Assembly (NCBI GenBank): GCA_002712045.1
Contig: PARX01000037.1
Span: 51,728-72,063 of the forward strand
DNA: 20,336 nt
Direction: 5' to 3'
Origin: Paracoccaceae bacterium
GTDB lineage: Bacteria > Pseudomonadota > Alphaproteobacteria > Rhodobacterales > Rhodobacteraceae
In this document: positions 1 to 7,506 of the stretch, piece after piece
How the letters are laid out: each line of letters begins with the position of its first letter
How positions within the stretch are numbered: the first letter of the stretch is position 1
Position numbers and translations under genes: made by a program
Notes under the pieces: generated by a model
What the model was told of the DNA's origin: nothing
The model's database searches: none
What the model saw: the letters and a program-made list of their open reading frames with translations, nothing else

Positions 1-318
1 ATTGATGAAATGGGATACACAGGAGGCGTCAATATCATATCAGAAGACGGTTATTGGAGAGGTATGGTTACCACAGGCGCACAAGTCGTAAATAAAGACA
101 TGTCATTTGATCTCGCGAAAGCAATGACGGCAACGCATATCGCAAACATCGATAAACTAATCGCCAACACTGCTTATGCTAAAAACTTGGGATTGAATAC
201 AGCTGGAAGTGCTGGAGATTCAGGCTTTTGTGGTGCAGTTGGAATGAAGTACCATCCTGGCGCCGTAGCTGCTTGGGAAGAAGCAGGCGTAAAAATACCT
301 GATTGCGCTAAACCATAA
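1..318 (+). CDS. TAXI-family TRAP transporter solute-binding protein, C-terminal part (5' end outside window)
   Basis: This is the last ~105 residues of a periplasmic solute receptor; the reading frame is open from the first base and ends at TAA 316-318. The tail contains the 'KYHPGAVAAWEEAG' stretch typical of the C-terminus of TAXI (TRAP-associated extracytoplasmic immunogenic-type) receptors, which normally run to ~320 residues. Such receptors bind a small organic acid or amino acid in the periplasm and hand it to a Na+-driven TRAP permease. The fused permease gene follows 62 bp downstream on the same strand, as expected for a TAXI system. The substrate cannot be told from this fragment. 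The in-frame ATG at position 10 is internal, not the start. Confidence 0.88.
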   Translation: MDEMGYTGGVNIISEDGYWRGMVTTGAQVVNKDMSFDLAKAMTATHIANIDKLIANTAYAKNLGLNTAGSAGDSGFCGAVGMKYHPGAVAAWEEAGVKIPDCAKP

Positions 319-324
319 TGACTT

Positions 325-355
325 AATCCCGGTTGAATACAAAACAACCGGGATT
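325..355 (+). terminator. Strong hairpin between TRAP receptor and permease genes
   Basis: A perfect 11-bp inverted repeat, AATCCCGGTTG (325-335) and CAACCGGGATT (345-355), has a 9-nt loop and starts 6 bp after the receptor stop. It is followed by ATTCTTCT rather than a clean T run. It may be an attenuating (partial) terminator or an mRNA 3'-end stabiliser, giving more receptor than permease. Termination efficiency is inferred. Confidence 0.7.
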
Positions 356-380
356 ATTCTTCTACTAGAAAGATAACCTT

Positions 381-2738
381 TTGGCATCCACTGGTGTTGA
401 TAATGAAAATCCAAAGCTTCAAGAAAATGAAGATCTTGGAATAAAGATAGCCACTATATTTGGTTTTCTCCTGGTGGTTTTAGGGATGGTCAATAATATT
501 CCATCTATTCCAGGTTTAGAAGACACAATCGCGAATATTTTTAATGCAGAATCGGTGCTAATTCGTAAATTTCCTTATGAATGGCTTCATCCAATAGCAT
601 TTATTATTATGATGCTGGTTACAGTCCTTAAGCACTCATTTTTTCGTGATGCAAAAACACCCAGAGGAAGACAGTTTGGCATTATATTTGATCTTATGAT
701 GCTCTTTATTACCATTTTTATGGCAATTACCTATCTAATTGAAATTGATAGTGTTTGTCTTATTGACCAAATAACTGGTGAACGAGCAAAACTCATCGCT
801 GAAAGTTTAAAGGAAGAAATAGCATTTGCAGAATTATACGGCCTACCCGCCCCAAGTGGTGTCGATGATCCTCAATGCATGGCGACAACTGGAGTGTGGT
901 TATTTCTAATAATGGCTGCAACTATAACAGTCTTTCTAATCTATAATATTAAAGTGTGGGGATTCCCGCTTGTCGTTGTTACAATAATTGTCGTAGCTTA
1001 TACTTTTTTCACTATAGCCGTTTGGTATTTCTACGGCGCCGAAGACATAAATAAATATCTTGTCACCAAACTAGGAAGTGACCCAAGACAACTCATTGAT
1101 GGGCGTCCAAAAGTTCATGACATTATTGTCAATAATAGCAGTGGTTTATTAGGACGATTTATGGATATTTTACTAAATACTGTTTTCCCATTTATTATAT
1201 TAGGTAGCTTGTTTGGTGCTTCAGCTGGTGGCAAGTCACTAATAAAATTAGCATTTAGATGGACTAGGAAACTAAATGGTGGGCCAGCTCACGCGGCAAT
1301 CGTGAGTTCTGCTCTATTTGGAACAATTTCTGGTGGGCCAGTCGTTAATGTTTTAGCAACTGGCATTTTAACTATACCAATGATGATTAAACGAGGGTTT
1401 TCTAAGATTTTTGCTGGTGGAGTTGAAGCAGCGGCCTCAAGTGGTGGTCAAATAATGCCTCCTATTATGGGGGTAGCTGCTTTTATCCTGGCTGCTTTAA
1501 CACAAGTTCCCTATAGAGAAGTAATAATTGCGGCATTAATTCCAGCTATAGCCTATTTTGGATGTTTGTTTTTATCTGCTGTTTTTCAAGCTAGGAAACA
1601 AAACATTAAAGCGATCGGTGTTATAACCGATGATATGGTTTTAGATAGACAAGATAAATTTAATTTAATTATGATTATAGCGCCATTATTACTCATATTG
1701 GTTTTATTGCTCACTCCAAAAGAGCAAGTTGGATGTGGCTTTATCGGATCATTATTTGGCGTCGAAAAACTTCCAGGAGCAACCAGTTGCACTGCTGATC
1801 AATTGCCATGGTTTTTCAGAGTAATTCAAAACTCTGCAGGTGACGCTGGATCATCTGGTTGGTGGGCTTGTATATTGTTAATGGGACTTCTATTTCTTGA
1901 TCCAAAAATCCGTGCAAAACCTCAAAAGATTCTTAAAGCATTAGGCGGCGCTGGTGTAATGATTTCAACATTATATCTCATGTTTTTAAGTGTTTCAGTA
2001 ATTGATTTTTGTTTAAATCTAACTGGCTTTTCAACTTATATTGCTCGAGATATACTTGGACTTCTTACTGCTATGGACCTCAGCGTCACTGGATCACCTT
2101 TCCTCTTGTTCATAGCTCTTCTTTTAACAATGTTAATGGCAGTATTGTTGGGCATGGGAATGCCGTCTGTTCCAGCATACATTAACGTTGCACTTTTAAT
2201 GGGACCAATGTTGGCGGGACTCGGTATTGCTACTTTTACCGCACATATGTTTATTTTCTATTTTGCCGTAGCTTCCGCTATCACACCACCTGTTGCAATC
2301 GCTGCTTTTGCTGCAGCATCAATAACAAAAGAAGAACCAATGGTAACAGGTTTTTCGGCAGTTAGGTCAGGTATAGTAATTTTTGTTATACCATTTGTAT
2401 TCGCTTTTCATCCTGAATTACTATTAATTGAAGCAGCTGTTTTAAGCCCTGACGATAGCAAAGGAAAATACTTAACCGGATATGATGGTAACCTTAATTA
2501 TACTGCCTTAGTTTGGTTAATAATTCGTTTAATTATTTCGTTATATCTTGTTGCAAGCGCATTATGTGGTTTTGATCATCGTCCTCTTAAAGCTTGGGAA
2601 GTTATAACCCGATTGGGATTAGCGCTTCTTTTATTGTCGGGATCATTATTTATCTATCTGCCAGCTCTTCTGCTCGCTATTTTAGTAGTAATTATCCATA
2701 TAACCTTTGCTAAAAGAACAACTACAGCCGAACCTTAA
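381..2738 (+). CDS. TRAP transporter fused permease (DctQ-DctM type, 4TM/12TM)
   Basis: An integral inner-membrane permease of ~785 residues, within the usual 600-870 range of the fused TRAP permeases that pair with TAXI receptors. The N-terminal ~220 residues hold hydrophobic segments of the small DctQ-like part. From ~230 onward is the DctM-like part, with the conserved glycine-rich region around residues 310-365 (GTISGGPVVNV, then EAAASSGGQIMPP) and its second-half counterpart near 590 (LGMGMPSVPAY). It should import the receptor's ligand with Na+. The start is TTG at 381, preceded by AGAAAGA; the next in-frame methionine lies in the first membrane helix, so TTG is preferred. It ends 5 bp before the convergent DUF3291 gene, and no clear terminator lies between them. 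Confidence 0.92.
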   Translation: MASTGVDNENPKLQENEDLGIKIATIFGFLLVVLGMVNNIPSIPGLEDTIANIFNAESVLIRKFPYEWLHPIAFIIMMLVTVLKHSFFRDAKTPRGRQFGIIFDLMMLFITIFMAITYLIEIDSVCLIDQITGERAKLIAESLKEEIAFAELYGLPAPSGVDDPQCMATTGVWLFLIMAATITVFLIYNIKVWGFPLVVVTIIVVAYTFFTIAVWYFYGAEDINKYLVTKLGSDPRQLIDGRPKVHDIIVNNSSGLLGRFMDILLNTVFPFIILGSLFGASAGGKSLIKLAFRWTRKLNGGPAHAAIVSSALFGTISGGPVVNVLATGILTIPMMIKRGFSKIFAGGVEAAASSGGQIMPPIMGVAAFILAALTQVPYREVIIAALIPAIAYFGCLFLSAVFQARKQNIKAIGVITDDMVLDRQDKFNLIMIIAPLLLILVLLLTPKEQVGCGFIGSLFGVEKLPGATSCTADQLPWFFRVIQNSAGDAGSSGWWACILLMGLLFLDPKIRAKPQKILKALGGAGVMISTLYLMFLSVSVIDFCLNLTGFSTYIARDILGLLTAMDLSVTGSPFLLFIALLLTMLMAVLLGMGMPSVPAYINVALLMGPMLAGLGIATFTAHMFIFYFAVASAITPPVAIAAFAAASITKEEPMVTGFSAVRSGIVIFVIPFVFAFHPELLLIEAAVLSPDDSKGKYLTGYDGNLNYTALVWLIIRLIISLYLVASALCGFDHRPLKAWEVITRLGLALLLLSGSLFIYLPALLLAILVVIIHITFAKRTTTAEP

Positions 2739-2743
2739 AATAC

Positions 2744-3190
2744 TTAAACTTTTGGTTCTTCTGGATATTTTATTAAATCATTGAACGCAAATTCTGTTTG
2801 ACCATAAGTGTTAAGATATTTTAAGCGATCATAAGCTTCTTTTATGGTGGGCCTGTAATCTTTAGAAATGTACCACATAACAAAGGTTTCATCTGCACAG
2901 GTTTTAAACCACTCATCCCGCCTATTCATTACTGCACTATGCATCTCACTGATCATAAATCGGCGTAGACAATCCACGCTTGTCCAGGTCGATAAATTTG
3001 CAGCAGGATTATCTTTCCTGCCAAAAACACGATAAACTTCATTAATAGTATTATCCTCATGAAGCCAAATTAAGCCAGGGTTAGAGACAGCTATTTTCAT
3101 AACCTTATCTAACTGTTCTATATAAGAACTCATCTCTGGGGCGTCTCTCGCGTATTTAAGATAGCCCAAATTAAATTGTGCAACGGGCAT
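2744..3190 (-). CDS. DUF3291 domain protein
   Basis: A 148-residue soluble protein matching the DUF3291 family over its whole length. It opens with MPVAQFNLGYL, has 'SNPGLIWLHED' near 37-47, 'STWTSVDCLRRF' near 67-78, and a 'WYISKDYRPTIKEAYDRL' stretch near 106-123. The family resembles dimeric alpha/beta-barrel (antibiotic monooxygenase-like) proteins; its role is unknown. The ATG has AGGA about 9 nt upstream. The gene stands alone, convergent with the TRAP permease and 98 bp beyond the end of the minus-strand mtoX operon, so it could be read by run-through from that operon. No signal peptide or membrane segment is visible. Confidence 0.85.
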   Translation of the reverse strand: MPVAQFNLGYLKYARDAPEMSSYIEQLDKVMKIAVSNPGLIWLHEDNTINEVYRVFGRKDNPAANLSTWTSVDCLRRFMISEMHSAVMNRRDEWFKTCADETFVMWYISKDYRPTIKEAYDRLKYLNTYGQTEFAFNDLIKYPEEPKV

Positions 3191-3257
3191 AGGAATATAT
3201 CCTAACCAAACATTAATTTTGCGGTTACATTAATAATATACTATAGAAAGTAAAAGT

Positions 3258-3277
3258 ATAAAAATCTTGCTTCGCAA
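3258..3277 (-). terminator. Possible weak terminator after the CoA-binding gene
   Basis: Reading the minus strand, TTGC-GAA-GCAA (3277-3267) is followed by a T-rich run to about 3258, just past the stop of the CoA-binding gene. The stem is only 4 bp with a 3-nt loop, so this is a weak candidate. Confidence 0.25.
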
Positions 3278-3288
3278 TATATAGTTAA

Positions 3289-3747
3289 TTATATTTTTAG
3301 ATCTAAACGTGGTTTCCAAAAAGGCCTAAAGAGCTCTATCTTGGGGCATCGATTCATAACAACTTTTATCCCTGCATTTTCAGCGACACGAGCTGCTTCA
3401 TCGTTTCGCACACCTATTTGCCCCCATAAGACCTTAGCACCAATTTCAATAGCCTCGTAAGCAATTCCAAGCAAATCTTCTGGACGTCGGAAAACTTCAA
3501 CAATATCGACTGGCCTGTCTATTTCAGCCAATGAGTTAAAGACTTTCATACCTCGAATTTCCTCGACATCTGGACGAGGATTTACGGGAATCATATCATA
3601 TCCTGTTTCATGTAAGACACGTAAGACACCGTAACTAAATTTGGTCTTGTCCGGACTAGCACCGACCATAGCTATCGTTTTTGCAGATTTTAATATGTCC
3701 TGCAAATACTCATTCCTATATGGTTCATTGTGATCCATAATACCCAT
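3289..3747 (-). CDS. CoA-binding domain protein (YccU-like)
   Basis: A 152-residue single-domain Rossmann protein of the small CoA-binding family (succinyl-CoA synthetase alpha-type nucleotide fold). Visible hallmarks are 'TIAMVGASPDKTKFSYGV' near residues 24-41, 'MIPVNPR' in the second strand, and the C-terminal 'VVMNRCPKIEL' with the family's conserved Cys. The biochemical role of these proteins is unsettled. The start is ATG at 3747, preceded by a near-ideal AGGAGG (3760-3755) at 7-nt spacing. The GTG at 3750 would sit too close to that site. The ATG overlaps the ferredoxin stop (TGATG), so translation is likely coupled. It is the last gene of the mtoX operon, and its link to sulfur metabolism is by position only. 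Confidence 0.88.
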   Translation of the reverse strand: MGIMDHNEPYRNEYLQDILKSAKTIAMVGASPDKTKFSYGVLRVLHETGYDMIPVNPRPDVEEIRGMKVFNSLAEIDRPVDIVEVFRRPEDLLGIAYEAIEIGAKVLWGQIGVRNDEAARVAENAGIKVVMNRCPKIELFRPFWKPRLDLKI

Positions 3748-4112
3748 CACTTAACCTCCTTTGGGGTTGCAATATCAGCTTTTAATTCATGTGGTTGCAA
3801 TGGATCTAAGAATGGATTTCTATAAAGCTTATCATGACTTTCCACGCCAATTTCCAACGTACAATCACTTTTTGGTCGCGCGACACACAAAATTATATAA
3901 CCATCATTTAATTGCCGGTTATTAAGCGCAACCTGACGACGTTGATCAATTTTTCCCGAAGTAAGTTTCGCAGCACAGGTAATGCAACCACCATACTTAC
4001 ACCCATAGGGAAGATCCACACCTTGCTCACGAAGACTATCTAAAAGTGGTCGTTTAGAATCTACTTGATATATAGCATTTTCTCTATTTTCTATTTTAAC
4101 AGTATACACCAT
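3747..4112 (-). CDS. Plant-type [2Fe-2S] ferredoxin
   Basis: A 121-residue soluble electron-transfer protein. The cluster ligands are clear: C38, C43, C46 (CKYGGCITC, Cx4Cx2C) and C76 (ILCVARP), the plant/adrenodoxin-like spacing with ~29 residues to the last Cys. There is no FAD/NAD reductase domain, so it must take electrons from a separate reductase; none is seen in this window. The chosen start is ATG 4112, which overlaps the mtoX stop as TAATG. An upstream ATG (4121) and TTG (4136) are in frame but lie inside mtoX, and none of the three has a good ribosome site. Coupled translation from mtoX is therefore likely. A redox role with the oxidase or an unlinked oxygenase is inference. Confidence 0.9.
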   Translation of the reverse strand: MVYTVKIENRENAIYQVDSKRPLLDSLREQGVDLPYGCKYGGCITCAAKLTSGKIDQRRQVALNNRQLNDGYIILCVARPKSDCTLEIGVESHDKLYRNPFLDPLQPHELKADIATPKEVK

Positions 4113-5461
4113 TATAACCATATATCGCTTGTACAATCTCCACCAGGATAACGAGCCTCATGACATCGACTAGGTCCATTAGGTTCCTTGCCAAAATCTA
4201 CTATAAAGTCTGGATTTATAGACATTCCACCATTTTCAGGATCACAATCAATCATAACCATAACACCGCCCTGTTCCCTGATCTCTGGATAGAATTGATT
4301 ATCCCAAGTTGAAAACAATGATGTTGTTACATAGAGCCGTCTCCCATCCAGACTAAGTTGAAACATCTGTGGCCCTCCGGCCATTTTTATTCCATTCACC
4401 TCTGGAGCTTTTCCTAACAAGCCTCCCATCCAAACTTGTCCAGTTAACTTTGGATTATGGGGATCACTTATATCGTACTGTCGCATATCCCCATGCAACC
4501 AATTATTCAAATAAAGATATTTATCGTCCATAGATATCAATATAGCCGACATTACTCCAGGAATTGGAATTGGCCACTCAGCATGAGGTTCGTTTTCTAC
4601 ATCAATTATTTTTTCCCATTCCCATTTACCGTCTGAATTTTTCCACCAATGTATCACATTCGCACTTAATGCTGCTCCACAAAATCCATGAGAACTATCA
4701 GGATTATGGTGAAATTTTACCTCCAGAGGGACTAAACCATCCTCCCCTAAGTAAAAAGTTTCAACGGGTTCCTTTTTCTCAAAATCCCAAAAATGTAACT
4801 CCCTACCATATTTTAAGTGTCCAACTTCCTCTAAATCAAACCCAGGCATGAAAGTATTTGGCGCAGCCCACTCAGAGGATACCATTACATTATGACGAGG
4901 TTGATACCAAAAATCATAACCAAACTTTATATCACCCATTGAGTTTTCCCAACGGCCAACTATTTCAAAGTTCTTATCAAGTTGAAGATACCCGCCAGGA
5001 GCTTCACCCTTTGCATCACCTAAAAAGGAGATTATGATTTCACTCCCCAAACAATGAACCGTATGCGGACCAGACAAATTTGTTTTTGATTTAATCTCGT
5101 TACCATCAATTATCTTAGAAAGCTTAGGTGCCCTTGGATCTGTCTGCGTATCAACGATGTGAATATTGTTTGATCTTACTCCAGGTAAAAGGAGGTATTT
5201 ACGCGCCATGCTGTTGTCGTCATGGCAAGATGAACAAGCATTCCAACCCATATGATGTAGCTCATCTCCTATTCCAGGCATTTCCAACCGGTGTATAACT
5301 TCTGAGTAGTTATTACTTTCAGGATCTACATCGACGGTTGCTAGATAATCAGGTTTTTGAATACCAGTGCCAGTATAGATTGCAATAGTATACAATAACT
5401 TTTCACGCGGCGCCTGTATCGCCAAAGCAGGGGAGGCATACCCTGGTCCACAGCATTCCAT
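4112..5461 (-). CDS. mtoX: SBP56-family selenium-binding protein / methanethiol oxidase
   Basis: A 449-residue protein matching the SBP56/SELENBP1 family end to end: 'CGPGYASP' at the N-terminus, 'PDYLATVDVDP' near 37-47, 'ELHHMGWNACSSCH' near 67-80, 'GYDFWYQPRHN', 'NWLHGDMRQYDISDP', and the signature end 'YPGGDCTSDIWL'. Characterised members oxidise methanethiol to H2S, formaldehyde and H2O2; bacterial MtoX is a copper enzyme. The CxxC pair (C76, C79) is kept, but the residue aligned with the selenium-binding Cys57 of human SELENBP1 is Ser53, judged from remembered family sequence. No Sec or Tat signal is visible, unlike described periplasmic bacterial MtoX. The start is ATG 5461, with GGAAGGA 6 nt upstream; the TTG at 5476 overlaps that site and is rejected. 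It is the first gene of a three-gene overlapping operon. Confidence 0.92.
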   Translation of the reverse strand: MECCGPGYASPALAIQAPREKLLYTIAIYTGTGIQKPDYLATVDVDPESNNYSEVIHRLEMPGIGDELHHMGWNACSSCHDDNSMARKYLLLPGVRSNNIHIVDTQTDPRAPKLSKIIDGNEIKSKTNLSGPHTVHCLGSEIIISFLGDAKGEAPGGYLQLDKNFEIVGRWENSMGDIKFGYDFWYQPRHNVMVSSEWAAPNTFMPGFDLEEVGHLKYGRELHFWDFEKKEPVETFYLGEDGLVPLEVKFHHNPDSSHGFCGAALSANVIHWWKNSDGKWEWEKIIDVENEPHAEWPIPIPGVMSAILISMDDKYLYLNNWLHGDMRQYDISDPHNPKLTGQVWMGGLLGKAPEVNGIKMAGGPQMFQLSLDGRRLYVTTSLFSTWDNQFYPEIREQGGVMVMIDCDPENGGMSINPDFIVDFGKEPNGPSRCHEARYPGGDCTSDIWL

Positions 5462-5504
5462 GATAAATCCTTCCAAAATAAAATATTGCTTAAATTACTT
5501 TTTT

Positions 5505-5533
5505 CTTATATTTTAATAGTGTTTCTTAGTAAA
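5505..5533 (-). promoter_or_regulatory. Putative sigma70 promoter of the mtoX operon
   Basis: On the minus strand, TTTACT (5533-5528, 4/6 to the -35 consensus) is separated by exactly 17 bp from TATAAG (5510-5505, 5/6 to -10). This places transcription start about 35-40 nt before the mtoX ATG. It lies in the 82-bp gap shared with the divergent iclR gene. Confidence 0.55.
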
Positions 5534-5540
5534 TGAGAAA
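5522..5540. promoter_or_regulatory. Imperfect palindrome, candidate IclR operator
   Basis: TTTCTTA (5522-5528), GTAAA, TGAGAAA (5534-5540): the arms pair at 6 of 7 positions. It covers the putative -35 of the mtoX promoter and ends 3 bp before the iclR ATG, well placed to control both. Whether the IclR protein binds it is inference. Confidence 0.35.
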
Positions 5541-5543
5541 AAT

Positions 5544-6293
5544 ATGAATATTGAAAGAATGATGAATATCCTTGAAGTTGTCTCAAACTCAGGACAAGAA
5601 ATCTCAACAACAGAAATTCACAAACTTTCAAAAATTCCAAAACCCAGTTGCTATCGAACAATTGTACAACTGTTAAATCATGAACTATTAGACGATCCTA
5701 ATAAAAATAATCGATACATTATCGGTAAGAGATTACATACCATTGCGCGAACCGGAACTCCTGACAAAGATATCTGCCTTCTAACACGTCCTTTACTTCA
5801 AGAAACTGCCAAATCATTTGATGAAGCAGTATTCTTATCGAGATTCCGAAACAACGGTGTTGAAATTATTCATGTAGAAACACCAACAGACGTTGCATCA
5901 TCTTTTGTACATCCTGGCTTAGGATTTAGACCATTACATGCATGTTCCTGCTCAAAGGCAATTTTGGCTTTTTCGGATGCTTCACTCAAACAAAGAATTC
6001 TTAACGGCCCAAAGAAGCAATACACCCAAAATACAAAAATCTCAAAAACAGAATTAGAAAGAGAACTTCAGCTCATACAAGCCCGAGGATATGCAGAATG
6101 CGTTGAAGAAATCCAAGATGGAATCGCAAGTGTAGCGGTGCCAATTAAAGTAAATAATAATAATAACCTCTTTAGCATAGGCACAATAGGTCCATCACAT
6201 ACTTTTACAGAGCAAAAACGCGATAATTTAGGTAATAAATTAATCATTATAAGTGACAAATTTCAGCGACTAGTGGAGCACAGCTCATTGTAA
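5544..6293 (+). CDS. IclR-family transcriptional regulator
   Basis: A 249-residue DNA-binding regulator. The N-terminal winged helix-turn-helix (about residues 5-65, including 'STTEIHKLSKIPKPSCYRTI') is followed by an IclR effector domain (about 75-245) with 'PLLQETAKSFDEAVFL', 'RPLHACSCSKAILAF' and 'GYAECVEEIQDGIASVAVPI', all typical positions. IclR proteins bind small metabolites and act as repressor or activator, usually of a divergent neighbour. Here that neighbour is the mtoX operon, 82 bp away, so it probably responds to a methylated-sulfur or C1 compound; this is inference. The ATG has GAGAAA 4 nt upstream, and no earlier in-frame start is better placed. It converges on the M20 gene with 19 bp between the stops. 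Confidence 0.93.
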   Translation: MNIERMMNILEVVSNSGQEISTTEIHKLSKIPKPSCYRTIVQLLNHELLDDPNKNNRYIIGKRLHTIARTGTPDKDICLLTRPLLQETAKSFDEAVFLSRFRNNGVEIIHVETPTDVASSFVHPGLGFRPLHACSCSKAILAFSDASLKQRILNGPKKQYTQNTKISKTELERELQLIQARGYAECVEEIQDGIASVAVPIKVNNNNNLFSIGTIGPSHTFTEQKRDNLGNKLIIISDKFQRLVEHSSL

Positions 6294-6312
6294 ATCTTAA
6301 TATTTTTGATAG

Positions 6313-7482
6313 TTAGTTTTCCAAACTAAGGTGTTGTGAAACTTTTTCAAAAAAACTAAGCCCCTCCCCTAACTCTGAAAGCTTTATGTACTCATCGGGT
6401 TTATGCGCCCGACTAATACTTCCCGGACCAAATACAACTGTTGAATATCCTTTATCACTAAAATAGCCAGCATCAGTCCCGAAAGAAACAACCCCGGTAC
6501 TATTTAGACCAGTAATTGCAGTTATAAAAGATACAGCCTTTAAAGCATTTCGATCATCCAATCCGCCAACTGGCGCCTGTGTGATAATATTGATATCTGC
6601 GTCATTACTAACTTTTTTCATCTCTGGTAAAAGTTTTTCATTTGCAAACTTTTCAATTTCGAGGATAGTTTTAGATCCATCTTCACCCGGCATAGGACGA
6701 TATTCCCAATCAAAATTACACCACCCGGCGGTGGCATTGCTAGCGGCACCACCTTCGATAATTCCTACATTAAAAGTAGCAAATGGCGGGTCGTATGGAG
6801 ATCCCTCAATTGGATTTGCAGCACGCAACAATCCAATTTCCTCTATTTTAGAAATAAGTTTCATAGCGATTGATATAGCATTTACACCAATTAACGGATT
6901 GGAGGAATGGACCTCATAACCAGAAATTTCAGTCCGCATCTCATAGCTACCTTTGTGACCTGTAATTATTTTCATTTCAGTAGGTTCTCCAACCACAACA
7001 ATACTTGGTTGAAAATGATTTAATGCCATACTGTCTAACAAAACTGGCATTCCAAAACCTCCTGTTTCCTCATCATATGAAAATGTTAAATACACAGGTC
7101 TTTTTAAATTGGCTCTTTTAAACATTGGCACCGATGCCAACATGCAAGCTAAAAAACCTTTCATGTCAACTGAACCCCTACCATACAAACGGTCATCAAT
7201 CTGCGTTAACTTAAATGGATCAGTAGCCCATTTTTGTCCTTTCACAGGCACCACATCTGTATGACCGTTAAATAAGACACCGCCATCAATTTCCGGTCCA
7301 ATTATTGCAAAAACATTTGACCTAATTCCATCCTCATCATAACTCAATTTAGGTTCAACATTATGCTTTTTTAAATAATCAATAATAAACTGGTTTATCT
7401 TTTCAGTGGATGTTCCTGAAATGGTCTCGAAGCCTACCAAATGATCTAATATTGCTATTGTTTCAAGAATTCTTTCCTTCAC
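6313..7482 (-). CDS. M20-family deacetylase/peptidase, acetylornithine deacetylase-like
   Basis: A 389-residue cytoplasmic metallohydrolase of the M20 (ArgE/DapE) family, full length. The di-zinc site is visible: GHTDVVP (H74, D76), GRGSVDMKG (bridging D106), the catalytic/ligand pair in YDEETGG (E138, E139), GEPT (E166), and a late His in 'ISRAHKPDEY'. The ArgE-like arrangement suggests hydrolysis of an N-acyl amino acid, but amidase roles are as likely given the catabolic setting. The start is GTG 7482 with GGAGA 5 nt upstream. It follows the MFS gene by 24 bp on the same strand and is the last gene of the aldolase-GMC-MFS group. That context favours degradation of an acylated or peptide-like compound over arginine synthesis. 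Confidence 0.9.
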   Translation of the reverse strand: MKERILETIAILDHLVGFETISGTSTEKINQFIIDYLKKHNVEPKLSYDEDGIRSNVFAIIGPEIDGGVLFNGHTDVVPVKGQKWATDPFKLTQIDDRLYGRGSVDMKGFLACMLASVPMFKRANLKRPVYLTFSYDEETGGFGMPVLLDSMALNHFQPSIVVVGEPTEMKIITGHKGSYEMRTEISGYEVHSSNPLIGVNAISIAMKLISKIEEIGLLRAANPIEGSPYDPPFATFNVGIIEGGAASNATAGWCNFDWEYRPMPGEDGSKTILEIEKFANEKLLPEMKKVSNDADINIITQAPVGGLDDRNALKAVSFITAITGLNSTGVVSFGTDAGYFSDKGYSTVVFGPGSISRAHKPDEYIKLSELGEGLSFFEKVSQHLSLEN

Positions 7483-7506
7483 AATTCTCTCCGTTTAATT
7501 GACCAT

